Assembly (NCBI RefSeq): GCF_022662495.1
Contig: NZ_JAKPBU010000001.1
Location: 806,001-870,000 of the forward strand
From: Lysobacter sp. M2-1
GTDB taxonomy: Bacteria > Pseudomonadota > Gammaproteobacteria > Xanthomonadales > Xanthomonadaceae
DNA: 64,000 bases
Reading direction: 5' to 3'
The notes under the pieces were generated by a model. It did not search any database. It was not told where the DNA came from and saw only the letters and a program-made list of their open reading frames with translations. This document shows positions 1 through 8,836 of this stretch, in pieces; the first letter of the stretch is position 1, and each line of letters starts with the position of its first letter. The translations under genes and the position numbers were made by a program.

Positions 1-1
1 C

Positions 2-1381
2 TTACTTGCGCCATTTGCGGTTCCCCGTGATCCACAGATCGATTGCGAAGCGGCTGATGGTGATGGTGTCGGCCAGGATCATCGCGTAGCGCACCGGGGT
101 CATCACGATGCCCTTGAGCACCATCTCCAGACGGCGACCCGTGCCGACCGTGAACAGCACGGCCAGCGACACGATGACCTCGGCAATGAGCGTCACCGCC
201 AACGGTTCCCACATCCGCAGGATGGTCATGACGATCAGCGCGGTGGGAAAACCGATCTTCTCGATCGCCGACAGCAGCATCGCCCAGCCCACCGGACGGC
301 CGTATTCCTTCGTGTACTGGTCGCCGAACGGCTGCCGGTACTGTTCCTTGATCAGCCGCAGCTCCTCGATCCCGCGCTGCTTGTCCTTGCGCCTCTTGCG
401 CCAGCGCTTGAACGACTTGAACGGCGAGCGCAGCAGCGGGTCGAAGTAGTAGCAGCTCTGCAGGAACGAGGACGACCACAGATACACCTGGCGCGGCAGG
501 CGCTGCACTTCCGGCTCTTCCGAGCGAGCCTGCACGTCCTGCAGCTGGATGTTGCGGTAGCCCTCGTTGTTGAGGGCGAAGCCGATGAAGATGTCCTCGG
601 AGTTGGTCAGGTCATCGCCGAAGATCGGTTCGTACCGATCGAACAGGTCCTTGATGTACTTGCGGCGATAGGCGACCGCGCAGCCCACCGGGTTGGTGAT
701 GCTGCCGAAGAACACCATCTGGCCCTTGTAGACGAACCTCTGCAGGAACATGTACAGGCATTCGCGGTAGGCGTTGGTGATCCACCACCACAACGAATGC
801 AGCAGGCCGCGACGGCGGTGCGGGTCGTCGTAGGTCGGCGCGCCGTGCCAGCGCTGGAACTCCTCGCTCTGCGCCAGCTCGTGCCGGTCCTTCGGCCGCA
901 TCGGCAGGACGACGCCGCAGGCGCTGGCGATGCCGATGCCCTGGTAGAGCTCCTGCACGCAGCGCTCGATGTAGTCGGGCGATTCGAGGAAGGTGTCGCC
1001 GTCGAGGATGAACTCGACGTCGGAATCGAATTCGCGCGCCTGGCGCTTGATCGTGGGCGTCTTGCCGATGGACGAGTTGCGCTCGATCACGACCAGATCC
1101 AGGCCTGCCGCCTGCGCGTATTCGCGCGCACGCGGCACCGTCTGGTCCTTGGAGCCGTCCTCGACCAGGATGATCTGGCGCGGGCGCACCGTCTGGCGCG
1201 CGAGCGACGCCAAGCAGTGGATGATGTTGTCTTCTTCCTTGTACGCAGGCACGACAACATCCACCACCGCAGTCCGCCAATCCTCGGCGGGCGTCGGGAT
1301 GGTCTTGTCGGGCCCGCGCAGCAGGCCGATCGCGCTAAGCAGCGCGTTCGGACTTAGTACGAACCAGGGTGCAGTGGCCAT
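2..1381 (-). CDS. Family 2 glycosyltransferase, membrane-associated
   Basis: A 459-residue processive-type GT2 enzyme. The nucleotide-sugar fold starts near residue 42 with VVVPAYKEEDN. A DGD metal/sugar motif sits near residue 127, and an EDIF motif near 262 supplies the likely catalytic acidic residue. The C-terminal third carries hydrophobic segments (about 365-450), so the catalytic domain should be cytoplasmic and membrane-anchored, as in hyaluronan or chitin synthase-like enzymes. The product is not identifiable from sequence. The start overlaps the end of the upstream epimerase gene by 47 bases, so the two are almost certainly one operon making or modifying a surface polysaccharide. 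A later start is possible, but this one gives the complete N-terminal region. Confidence 0.88.
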   Translation of the reverse strand: MATAPWFVLSPNALLSAIGLLRGPDKTIPTPAEDWRTAVVDVVVPAYKEEDNIIHCLASLARQTVRPRQIILVEDGSKDQTVPRAREYAQAAGLDLVVIERNSSIGKTPTIKRQAREFDSDVEFILDGDTFLESPDYIERCVQELYQGIGIASACGVVLPMRPKDRHELAQSEEFQRWHGAPTYDDPHRRRGLLHSLWWWITNAYRECLYMFLQRFVYKGQMVFFGSITNPVGCAVAYRRKYIKDLFDRYEPIFGDDLTNSEDIFIGFALNNEGYRNIQLQDVQARSEEPEVQRLPRQVYLWSSSFLQSCYYFDPLLRSPFKSFKRWRKRRKDKQRGIEELRLIKEQYRQPFGDQYTKEYGRPVGWAMLLSAIEKIGFPTALIVMTILRMWEPLAVTLIAEVIVSLAVLFTVGTGRRLEMVLKGIVMTPVRYAMILADTITISRFAIDLWITGNRKWRK

Positions 1382-2363
1382 CTTTTTCCCCCGCCATGTT
1401 GCGGCGTTCTGTGGCGATCAAATCGTCGATCGTGTCTTCAAGCTTGTGGCGGTGATGGAACCCGGTGAGCGTGCGCAGCCGCGCCAGGTCGGGACGACGA
1501 CGACGGATGTCTTCGAAATCTTCGCCATAGGCTTCGCGCAGCGGTACGTCCTTGATCACCGAGTTGCTCTGTGCGCGCTCGATCACCAGCTTGGCCAGGT
1601 CACGAATGCTGATCTCGCGGTCGTTGCCGACGTTGGCGGTGACCGTCTGCCGGCCCGCATGGGTGGCCAGCGAATCGAGCGCGACCACGGTATCACGCAC
1701 GTCGCAGAACGAGCGGGTCTGCAACCCACCACCGAACACGGTGATCGGCTCGTTGCGCACCGCCTGGGCGACGAAGCGCGGCACGACCATGCCGTAACGC
1801 CCGACCTGGCGTGGACCGATGGTGTTGAAGAAGCGCGACACGACCGCGGGGATGCCGAAGCGCTGCGCATAGGACAGGCCCAGCGCCTCGTCGGCGATCT
1901 TGCTGACCGAATAGCCCCAGCGCGTGCCCGCGCGAGTGCTGACGGTCAGGTCCTGGTCTTCGTGCAGGATGTGTTCGTCGTTGTGGCCGTACACCTCGGA
2001 ACTCGAGGCGATGACCACCTGCGGCTTCCAGCCACCGTCGTGGGCGGCGCGCAGCAGGCGCTCGGTACCGGCGATGTTGGTCGCCAGGACCTTGGTCGGC
2101 TCGGCGATGACGCGATACACGCCCACGACCGCAGCCAGGTGATAGACACGGTCCGCCCAGCCCACGACGTGGCCCAGGCGGTCCCAGGTCAGCACGTCGG
2201 CCTGTTCGAACCGGAACAGCGGATTGTCTTCGTGCGCGATCAGGTTGGCGCGCACGCCAGTGGACAGGTCGTCCACGACCATGACCTGGTCGCCACGCGC
2301 CAGATGGAGGTCCACCAGGTGTGAACCGATGAAACCGGCGCCGCCGGTAATCAGGATATGCAT
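1335..2363 (-). CDS. NAD-dependent sugar epimerase/dehydratase
   Basis: A 342-residue extended short-chain dehydrogenase. It begins MHILITGGAGFIGSH, the nucleotide-binding GxxGxxG motif, and has a YSVSK catalytic Tyr/Lys pair. The family acts on UDP- or dTDP-sugars (epimerases, decarboxylases, 4,6-dehydratases). The closest overall look is the UDP-glucuronate/UDP-glucose type, but the exact substrate cannot be read. The open frame extends about 500 bases further upstream, but that part has no protein-like character and the ATG at 2363 begins the conserved fold. The gene is followed by, and overlaps, a GT2 gene, so it probably supplies or tailors the activated sugar for it. A strong sigma-54 promoter lies 55-70 bases upstream. 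Confidence 0.88.
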   Translation of the reverse strand: MHILITGGAGFIGSHLVDLHLARGDQVMVVDDLSTGVRANLIAHEDNPLFRFEQADVLTWDRLGHVVGWADRVYHLAAVVGVYRVIAEPTKVLATNIAGTERLLRAAHDGGWKPQVVIASSSEVYGHNDEHILHEDQDLTVSTRAGTRWGYSVSKIADEALGLSYAQRFGIPAVVSRFFNTIGPRQVGRYGMVVPRFVAQAVRNEPITVFGGGLQTRSFCDVRDTVVALDSLATHAGRQTVTANVGNDREISIRDLAKLVIERAQSNSVIKDVPLREAYGEDFEDIRRRRPDLARLRTLTGFHHRHKLEDTIDDLIATERRNMAGEKDGHCTLVRTKSERAA

Positions 2364-2417
2364 TGCGCCCCCAAGGAAGGTGTGCCCGGGTCGCAGCGCG
2401 ACCGGCCCGAGCAATGA

Positions 2418-2433
2418 CGCAAGCTTTGTGCCA
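2418..2433 (-). promoter_or_regulatory. Sigma-54 (-24/-12) promoter of the epimerase-GT2 operon
   Basis: Reading the minus strand, TGGCACA (2433-2427), four bases, then TTGCG (2422-2418). This fits the RpoN consensus TGGCACG-N4-TTGCW except for the last base of each element, and the invariant GG and GC are correctly spaced. The predicted start of transcription is near 2407, about 44 bases before the ATG. RpoN promoters need an enhancer-binding activator; a candidate inverted repeat lies upstream at 2533-2549. Confidence 0.72.
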
Positions 2434-2532
2434 ATCCGGTCACAGTCCCTGGATGGGCACATGGGCGCGGCCCGCGGCGGGCAGTCGCCTGGACCGCGAA
2501 CCGGGGTTCTGCCGGGCGCTTGCGGGTGAACT

Positions 2533-2549
2533 GGGTCACAAATTGACCC
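2533..2549. promoter_or_regulatory. Inverted repeat, candidate activator-binding site
   Basis: GGGTCA-CAAAT-TGACCC is a perfect 6-base inverted repeat with a 5-base centre. It sits about 134 bases upstream of the predicted RpoN transcription start, a typical enhancer distance, and only 7 bases past the pbpC stop codon. The activator is unknown. It might instead be a chance repeat. Confidence 0.4.
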
Positions 2550-2556
2550 TGGGCGA

Positions 2557-4974
2557 CTAACGCTCGACCGCGATCTCGACGTTCCGGGCATCGACCCGGC
2601 CGTGGTCGTCGACCACCGAGAGCTTGAACCGCCCCTCGCGTTCAGGAATCCACTGGGCACTGCCGCCGCGCGTGGTCGTGGCGATATAGCTATTGCCGGC
2701 GAACCAGAACGCCCGCGACACGTCGGCATCGAGCGTGGCCCGCAACTCGATTGCCGATTCTCGCGGTCGCGAGAGCCGCAGCAGGTAGCGCGTCGCGCGC
2801 AGCGGCGACTGGATACGCGGGGCGTCGCCGACGCCGACGTCGGCCACATCGGCGCAGTCCGCATTGACCGGAGGCGCGCGGCGCGGAATGCCGGCCTGGG
2901 CGAAGGCCTGCATCAGGTCCGATGGCCAGAACTCGAACACCTGCATGCGCATCCGCGCCGGATCGAACGGGCCGCAGGCGGCCTGGCCGGTGACGCTGTC
3001 GACCGCGATCGCGCGGTGCACGGTGCTGGTGCGGATCGGCGACTTGCCCGGGATGAACCAGGTCCAGCCGCGCTGCGGGCACCAGGCATTCGGCAGGTCG
3101 CCGCTGGCCCGGCACACCTCGACCCGCTTCAGGTTCAGCGGCCAGCGTCGCGGCGGCTCGGCAAAGTCCACCCGCGCGGCGCGCAGCCCGTCGACGATCG
3201 AGAAGAACAGCGGCGCGGCCATGTCCACGCCGACCAGGGCCGGGTTCGGCGCGCCGTCGAAATTGCCCAGCCACACCGCCAGCACGTAAGGGCCGACCAC
3301 GCCCACGCTCCAGGCGTCGCGGAATCCCCAGGAGGTTCCGGTCTTCCACGCGATCGGCTGCTCGCGCAGGCCGCTGGTCGCGTGCGCGTCGGGGCGAGGA
3401 CCGCGCCGCAGCATGTCGCGCACGATGTAAGCGGCCTCGGCGCTGAGCAGCGCGGTGCCGCCTGCCTGCGCGTCTTCCTTGCGCAGGCGCAATGGCTTGA
3501 GCAGGCCGTCGTTGCCGAGCATGGCGTACAGCCGCGCGAGTTCTTCCATGGTCACCTCGCCGCCACCGAGCACCAGCGCCAGGCCGTAATGGCCCTCGCT
3601 GGCCATGCGCGCGATGCCGGCGTCGCGCAGGAACTGGTAGAAGCCGGGTTGCTGCAGCTGGGCGGCGACCGTCACCGCGGGGATGTTGCGGCTGCGCACC
3701 AACGCGTCGGCCGCCGTGACCGGGCCGAGGAATCTGCCGTCGAAGTTCTCCGGCGTATACGGGCCGAACGCGCTGGGCACGTCGCGCAGCACCGTGGCCG
3801 GGTGCAGCACGCCCTGGTCCAGCGCCAGCGCGTAGATGAAAGGCTTCAGCGTGGAACCCGGCGAACGCTTGCCCGTCGTGCCGTTCACCTGGCCGTGGAG
3901 ACTGTCGTCGAAGTAATCGGCCGAGCCGACCAGTGCGCGCACACCCATATCGCGGGTGTCGACCAGCATTGCCACGGCGTTGTGTACGCCGCGCGCGCGC
4001 GCGCGCTGGATGTGGCTGCGCACCCGGCTTTCCAGCAGGCGTTGCAGGCGCAGGTCCAGGGTGGTGTCGATGCGCGGGCCGGCCTGCGCGTGCAGGAAGC
4101 GCTCGCCCAATACCTGCTCCACGAAATGCGGCGCGGCAAACGGCAGGCCGCGCGGCGTGCGCAGGGTGATCGGCAGCGCCATCGAGGCGTCCTGCGCGGC
4201 ATCAGTGGCGTGCTCCTGCTGCCAGCGCGCGTAGAGCCGGGCCCGCGCGGCGGCCAGGCCGGCCCCGGCATAGCTATCGCCACGTTCGGCATCGCGCCGC
4301 AGCCGCCCGCGCCGGGTCGGCGCCTGCGGCAGCACCGCCAAGGTCAGGGTTTCCGGCAGGGTCAGCGCGGAGGCCGGCTTGTCGAAATAGATCAGGCTGG
4401 CCGCGCCCACGCCCTCGATGTTGCCGCCGTACGGCGCCAGGTTGAGGTAAGCCTCGAGGATGTCGTCCTTCGAATAGCTGGCCTCCAGCTGCAACGCCCG
4501 CGCGATCTGCACCAGCTTGCCGCCGGGCGTGCGGGTCTGCAGCCTCCAGCGCAGGCGCGCCAGCTGCATGGTGATGGTCGAGCCGCCCACGCGCGCGCCG
4601 CCGCCGGCATACGTGGTCCACGCCGCGCGCAGCAGGCTGGCCGGATTCACGCCCGGATGCCGGTAGAACCACGCGTCCTCGTGCAGCAGCACCGCATCGC
4701 GCAACGTCTGCGGCATCTCCTGCAAAGGCAGCCACAGCCGATAGCGCTGGTCGTCGGCCAGCACCAGACGCAGCAGCCGGCCGTTGTGGTCATAGACCGC
4801 GACCGATTCGGGCTGCCCCGCGGAGAGGGATGGGTGCGACCAGAGGCGGATCGCGAGCATGGCCACGACTGCGAGCGAGACAGCCACGCCGGCGAACTTC
4901 AGCCAACGACGAAGCCTTTCCCTGCCGCGGGAGCGACGTCTGGATTCATCGGCGGGAGTGCTAGGTGTCGACAC
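2557..4974 (-). CDS. pbpC: Penicillin-binding protein 1C
   Basis: An 805-residue bifunctional class A-type penicillin-binding protein (E. coli PbpC is about 770). There is a basic cytoplasmic tail and one membrane span near 26-45. The GT51 glycosyltransferase domain follows, with HEDAWFYRHPG (98-108) and GGSTITMQLAR (130-140). The transpeptidase domain has STLK near 373, SRN near 428 and KTGTS near 544. A C-terminal beta domain of the BiPBP_C type completes it. Translation starts at GTG. In many proteobacteria pbpC sits beside the alpha-2-macroglobulin gene yfhM; here that partner is present but displaced by about 4.7 kb carrying a defence island. The 52 bases upstream of the start are the island's left edge. 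Confidence 0.95.
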   Translation of the reverse strand: MSTPSTPADESRRRSRGRERLRRWLKFAGVAVSLAVVAMLAIRLWSHPSLSAGQPESVAVYDHNGRLLRLVLADDQRYRLWLPLQEMPQTLRDAVLLHEDAWFYRHPGVNPASLLRAAWTTYAGGGARVGGSTITMQLARLRWRLQTRTPGGKLVQIARALQLEASYSKDDILEAYLNLAPYGGNIEGVGAASLIYFDKPASALTLPETLTLAVLPQAPTRRGRLRRDAERGDSYAGAGLAAARARLYARWQQEHATDAAQDASMALPITLRTPRGLPFAAPHFVEQVLGERFLHAQAGPRIDTTLDLRLQRLLESRVRSHIQRARARGVHNAVAMLVDTRDMGVRALVGSADYFDDSLHGQVNGTTGKRSPGSTLKPFIYALALDQGVLHPATVLRDVPSAFGPYTPENFDGRFLGPVTAADALVRSRNIPAVTVAAQLQQPGFYQFLRDAGIARMASEGHYGLALVLGGGEVTMEELARLYAMLGNDGLLKPLRLRKEDAQAGGTALLSAEAAYIVRDMLRRGPRPDAHATSGLREQPIAWKTGTSWGFRDAWSVGVVGPYVLAVWLGNFDGAPNPALVGVDMAAPLFFSIVDGLRAARVDFAEPPRRWPLNLKRVEVCRASGDLPNAWCPQRGWTWFIPGKSPIRTSTVHRAIAVDSVTGQAACGPFDPARMRMQVFEFWPSDLMQAFAQAGIPRRAPPVNADCADVADVGVGDAPRIQSPLRATRYLLRLSRPRESAIELRATLDADVSRAFWFAGNSYIATTTRGGSAQWIPEREGRFKLSVVDDHGRVDARNVEIAVER

Positions 4975-5027
4975 ACGTGAATCTTAGGGCGTCGAGGGAG
5001 TTGAGGATCTAGGCCCGAATCTAGGTA

Positions 5028-6701
5028 TCAGATCGCGACAGCTTCAGAACCGAACAACGCCTCCATCCGTGTCCGATCGCCATCACCAACATGGGCCACG
5101 ATGAGCTTGTCCTTGGCCCGCGAACAGCAGACGTAAAAAAGATTCCTCGTGCGCTTCAGCCGAGCGTCGCTAGTGTCGACTCCGGCCAAGAGATTGCCGA
5201 ATGAGTACTGGTTCCAGTTGGCCCCGGCGTCGTCCAGAATTACTAAGACATTTTGGAACTCGTCACCCTTAACGCCGTGCTTGGTGGAGTAAGGCAGATG
5301 ATTTTTCAGAACTGCGTGATAGTTGCTGAACTCCCGGTACGGACGAGCAAGCAGGGTCGCCATAAAGGTTTGATGCTTCGCTTCGGGCGTTTCGGGTTCC
5401 GCGGGTTTAGCTTCGCCGGACAGTGCTATTTCGAGGTCGTCCAGAAGAATCAGCAGTCTGGTCTCCCGGACATGTTGCAAGACTTGCCCGATGGTCACGT
5501 CACCTTCCGCCATAGCCGCCAGCTTATCTAGCGCAGCCGTTGTGCGGGCCTTTTCGTCGGCGGATGCAAGGCTTTTTCCTGACTTGGCAAGAAGCGCGAC
5601 CGTCGCCCCAACCTTACCAGCCCGCCACCGCTCGATGACGGTATCGATATCTGACGCGAGAAACTGCGCAATAGGGTCTTCGCCCGCTTGGAAGCGCTCC
5701 TTCGCGAAGCCTCCACGATCGTTATACGCCGACCAGAGACCCTCATAGTCAGCCTTCCGGGCGATGAGCCTGTGGGTGAGAAACAACACCTTCAACTCCC
5801 CTTCAATTTCCCAGCCGAAGGTCTCTCGAATTTTCGCAAGAGCTGCGTCCGTGATGTCTGTGGCTGAGTCGATCCCGGCTAAGTTGACGTACACAGCGAC
5901 GCCATCGGCATTGTCGCCAGCCGGAACCTGCTGGATATCGGTTCTCACCTTATTGAGAATCCCAATGACCGCTTTGGAGCAGCGATAGTTCTCTTCCTTC
6001 TTGATGATCACAAGCTGCGCTTGCCGGGCGTCGGATAGTTCGCCAACGCCGTCCGGGTAGATGCTCTGAACCTTGTCACCAAAGAATCCAATCAAGGGAC
6101 GCGGATTGGCCGCCATGAGGTAGTCGAGAAGGATCTCGATCACGTCTATATGCGTGTCCTGATACTCGTCGACGAAAATGAATGGATAGCGCGCTGCGAC
6201 GACTCTGGAGAGCATTGGGTGAGAGCGGAACATGACTTTGGCAACGCCGAGGAGATCATCGTGGTAGATGCGACCCTCCAAGAAGTTCGCGCCGCGATCC
6301 GAATAGGTGACGCTGGGAACGCCCTTTAGCGCTTCTTCCAGTTCCGCTTGATCCTGCTTTCGCCGGCTCTTGTCTGGCAGCTCCGCATTGAATGTCAGGA
6401 GCGCGGGCTTCAGTTCCTTTCTGAAAGGCTTGATGGCTCCCCAGAGGAAGTCGTGGATCGTCGAGACCTCAAAGAGCGGGTCGTGATCTGTCCGTTCGAT
6501 GATCTCGTTCTTGGCGACGTTCGTGAAGGTGATACAGGCTACGCGTTGGCCGTCTTTGACCAGCTTCTTTCGCTCGGGTCCGCGAATGTAATCGAGCGCA
6601 CGGACGAGGGAGGATGTTTTACCCGAGCCTGCCCCGGCGTCGATCAGAAAGCTCTGACGCCCTTCTAGACATTCGAAGATCTTCTTATCCGCCTCAGTCA
6701 T
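5028..6701 (-). CDS. gajB: Gabija protein GajB, UvrD-like helicase
   Basis: A 557-residue superfamily 1A helicase. It has Walker A AGAGSGKTSS (22-31), Walker B with DEYQDT near 172-178, GDKVQSIYP near 203, a VKGDEF motif near 470 and the C-terminal YVCCSRAKD motif VI near 525. Its ATG overlaps the gajA stop as ATGA, so translation is coupled. The open frame extends 42 codons further into gajA, but the conserved fold starts at this ATG. In Gabija, GajB partners GajA to restrict phage DNA; family GajB proteins are about 500 residues. The base composition is richer in A/T than the flanking pbpC and yfhM genes, consistent with horizontal acquisition. Confidence 0.9.
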   Translation of the reverse strand: MTEADKKIFECLEGRQSFLIDAGAGSGKTSSLVRALDYIRGPERKKLVKDGQRVACITFTNVAKNEIIERTDHDPLFEVSTIHDFLWGAIKPFRKELKPALLTFNAELPDKSRRKQDQAELEEALKGVPSVTYSDRGANFLEGRIYHDDLLGVAKVMFRSHPMLSRVVAARYPFIFVDEYQDTHIDVIEILLDYLMAANPRPLIGFFGDKVQSIYPDGVGELSDARQAQLVIIKKEENYRCSKAVIGILNKVRTDIQQVPAGDNADGVAVYVNLAGIDSATDITDAALAKIRETFGWEIEGELKVLFLTHRLIARKADYEGLWSAYNDRGGFAKERFQAGEDPIAQFLASDIDTVIERWRAGKVGATVALLAKSGKSLASADEKARTTAALDKLAAMAEGDVTIGQVLQHVRETRLLILLDDLEIALSGEAKPAEPETPEAKHQTFMATLLARPYREFSNYHAVLKNHLPYSTKHGVKGDEFQNVLVILDDAGANWNQYSFGNLLAGVDTSDARLKRTRNLFYVCCSRAKDKLIVAHVGDGDRTRMEALFGSEAVAI

Positions 6702-8698
6702 ACGTTGGCTCGATACTGAGCGAGCCAGACTAGGCCATCTTGGATGTATTTCGGGGTCGACCAGCCAGGGGTAGAGATCAGGTCGAGCGCAAAATCGACC
6801 TTTCCGAGCTTTCCGCTCAGTTCCCATGCGTCTGCCAGAAGATCCCTGTCTACCGACTTCTTAAGTGGTGTGGCGGTGGCCGTGAGCGTCGCATGATTAT
6901 CCGTCAACCATTGGAAGTTGGCATAGATGAAGGCTTCCTCAAATGAGCGTCCGCAATGCCCACCTTCTTCGACCTGATAGGCGACCCGGATGGCTCCTTG
7001 CATCTTCGCGGCATCATCGCAGGCGAGCAGATCGGCGACCGCGGTCTTTCCAGGCAGCCAGTCCCGAAGACCGATATTGCTCGTGCGCTTCCCGTCGGAA
7101 ACCTTGCACTTCTCGGAGTTGTCATCGACCGAGTCCAGGTCGGTGATGATCAGCGTTGGAATGCCGAGGAAGTCGATCAATGGCTTGAACTTGTGCGCGT
7201 AAGCCCCGCCTATCTCCGAAATGCTGATGTATTGGCTGGAGAAGTCGCCGCAGCCTTCGAGCTTGGAACAAGCCTCCACCATAAGTGGCATGAGGAGACG
7301 CTCCACCTGCCCTTCGATGAAGATGGCCTTGTCCGCGAAGAACAGGTCGCAATGCGTGAGCCGGATGTAGCGGCGCAGGAAGTCGAGGACGCCCGGCATG
7401 GTCGCCGGCAGTGGCAACTTCGACAGGTCTTTTACAATGACCTCCCTCCCTGCGCGCCTGAAGTGCCGCACCGGCTCGAACTCGGATTGAGCGATCATGT
7501 GAGAGGAATGGGTGGAAAGGATAACTTGCGCTGTCGTGCCCCCGTCGCCTTCCAGCGCCTTGGAAATCTCGCTGATGAAGACCGTCTGCATTTGCGGGTG
7601 GAGGTGAGCCTCCGGCTCCTCGATCGCAATAATGTGAACTCGTGGCTTCTCATCGGACGCGGTTTCCAGTGCGGCCCGAAAGGATTCCAGTTGTAAGACG
7701 ATGTAGATGAGGTTCTTGTAGCCGAGTCCGTTGTACTTCTCCGGCAGCTCGAACTCCTCGATCACCCCTTCACGCCCGGCGTGCTGGCTGGCATAGAAGA
7801 TGCGGGCATTGTCGCGATAGATTGTTTCGGCGCTCATTTGGGCACGAACACGGAGGTCAGGAGCCGACTGACCTTGCGGATAGCCAAAGCTCTGGAGACG
7901 AGTTGTAAGACGACCGAAGGCCGTGCCGTACTTTTGAGTGAGGTCATCCGCGCTAACCATGAGTGCATTCTCGATCGCCTGATACCCGGCCGCGTCATCT
8001 ACCTTGTAGAAGCGCGTGTAGTGATCGTGCAGTAGCTTTGAGAGTTTTGCCGATCGACTCGTTTCGTCGTCGTCCACGTGCCGTTGCGCCGGCACGACAT
8101 CGATCTTCAAAATTCTCCTGAGTGGACCGATGTCGTCGAGCTCGACGACCTCCGAACCGTCAGCAGACACCTTGTAGTAGGTGCGCTCGTAGTAGTGGCT
8201 GAAAGACCCTTTCAGGAAATCGCGAAGGGATTGCTCCGGGACCGCTCGGGCTTCAAATTCGTCTACGAGCTGCTTGGCCTTCTTGACACCATAGTCGATA
8301 CGCAAACGAACCTGGTTGGTCCCCGCTGTGAGATCCATAAGCAGGTCCGTCGCGGCGATCAAGTCGGCGGCGTCATCTGTATAAGAGAAGGTCAGATCGA
8401 TCCGCATGCGGGGCGCGAGCCTTCTGACGATCTCAGCTTTTACTGTGCCGTCAGCCGCCTTCGCAAGGAGCGCCTCGATCCTCTTGAAGTCTTTGTGGCG
8501 GAGCTGGGACAGATCATGGAACGACACGTCCGGCGCCTTCGCGCCTGTCATGCCAAACAACCGCAAGGCGTCCATGACCGATGTCTTACCGCTGTTGTTC
8601 GGACCCACAAGGATCGTGGTCGTCTTCTCTTTCGCCAAGTCGATCGAGAGCCGTCTCAGGAGCCGAAAATTCCGGATCGAGATTGTTTCAAGCCGCAT
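6698..8698 (-). CDS. gajA: Gabija protein GajA, OLD-family ATPase/TOPRIM nuclease
   Basis: A 666-residue protein, somewhat longer than the first described GajA (about 580). The N-terminal ABC-type ATPase has Walker A GPNNSGKTS (32-40) and Walker B IAIEEPEAHLHP near 355-366. The C-terminal TOPRIM nuclease has its catalytic glutamate in FIEGQVERLL near 459-468 and the DLD motif in LIITDLDSVDD near 516-526. This is the class 2 OLD arrangement, in which a UvrD-like helicase gene follows directly, and it defines Gabija. I chose the ATG that begins MRLETISIRNFR, the conserved first strand; an in-frame start 12 codons earlier is possible. A palindrome lies 55-69 bases upstream. All key nuclease and ATPase residues appear intact, so the system looks functional. 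Confidence 0.92.
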   Translation of the reverse strand: MRLETISIRNFRLLRRLSIDLAKEKTTTILVGPNNSGKTSVMDALRLFGMTGAKAPDVSFHDLSQLRHKDFKRIEALLAKAADGTVKAEIVRRLAPRMRIDLTFSYTDDAADLIAATDLLMDLTAGTNQVRLRIDYGVKKAKQLVDEFEARAVPEQSLRDFLKGSFSHYYERTYYKVSADGSEVVELDDIGPLRRILKIDVVPAQRHVDDDETSRSAKLSKLLHDHYTRFYKVDDAAGYQAIENALMVSADDLTQKYGTAFGRLTTRLQSFGYPQGQSAPDLRVRAQMSAETIYRDNARIFYASQHAGREGVIEEFELPEKYNGLGYKNLIYIVLQLESFRAALETASDEKPRVHIIAIEEPEAHLHPQMQTVFISEISKALEGDGGTTAQVILSTHSSHMIAQSEFEPVRHFRRAGREVIVKDLSKLPLPATMPGVLDFLRRYIRLTHCDLFFADKAIFIEGQVERLLMPLMVEACSKLEGCGDFSSQYISISEIGGAYAHKFKPLIDFLGIPTLIITDLDSVDDNSEKCKVSDGKRTSNIGLRDWLPGKTAVADLLACDDAAKMQGAIRVAYQVEEGGHCGRSFEEAFIYANFQWLTDNHATLTATATPLKKSVDRDLLADAWELSGKLGKVDFALDLISTPGWSTPKYIQDGLVWLAQYRANV

Positions 8699-8752
8699 GA
8701 CGCCGCCCCATGAACGCGCTCCATCCCGTGCCAAGCACGGCCGTAAGATTGG

Positions 8753-8767
8753 TCACAAAATTTGTGA
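8753..8767. promoter_or_regulatory. Palindrome upstream of gajA
   Basis: TCACAAA-A-TTTGTGA is a perfect 7-base inverted repeat around one base. It lies between the HEPN-like gene and gajA, 55 bases upstream of the gajA start. Its position suits an operator, but no regulator gene is visible next to it. The half-sites face the opposite way to a CRP site. Confidence 0.4.
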
Positions 8768-8836
8768 GCGGACAACAGCAGTCAGATTACCAATTCAAGA
8801 TCTGTACTTTGACTACGGTTCCCACTCATGAATGTG

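Noticed and set aside
2364-2864. N-terminal extension of the epimerase frame
   Set aside because: Low-complexity, Arg/Ser-rich and running through the promoter and into pbpC; the Rossmann fold starts at 2363.
2602-4980. Very long open frame on the + strand opposite pbpC
   Set aside because: It is the shadow of the pbpC frame in high-G+C DNA. Its protein is Arg/Ala/Gln-rich without domains. Similar shadows opposite yfhM, ubiB, the AAA+ ATPase and M16 genes were also discarded.
6698-8698. PARIS-type (AriA/AriB) or Abi-type identity for the OLD-family gene
   Set aside because: The partner is a UvrD-like helicase and the protein has ABC ATPase plus TOPRIM motifs; that is the Gabija arrangement.
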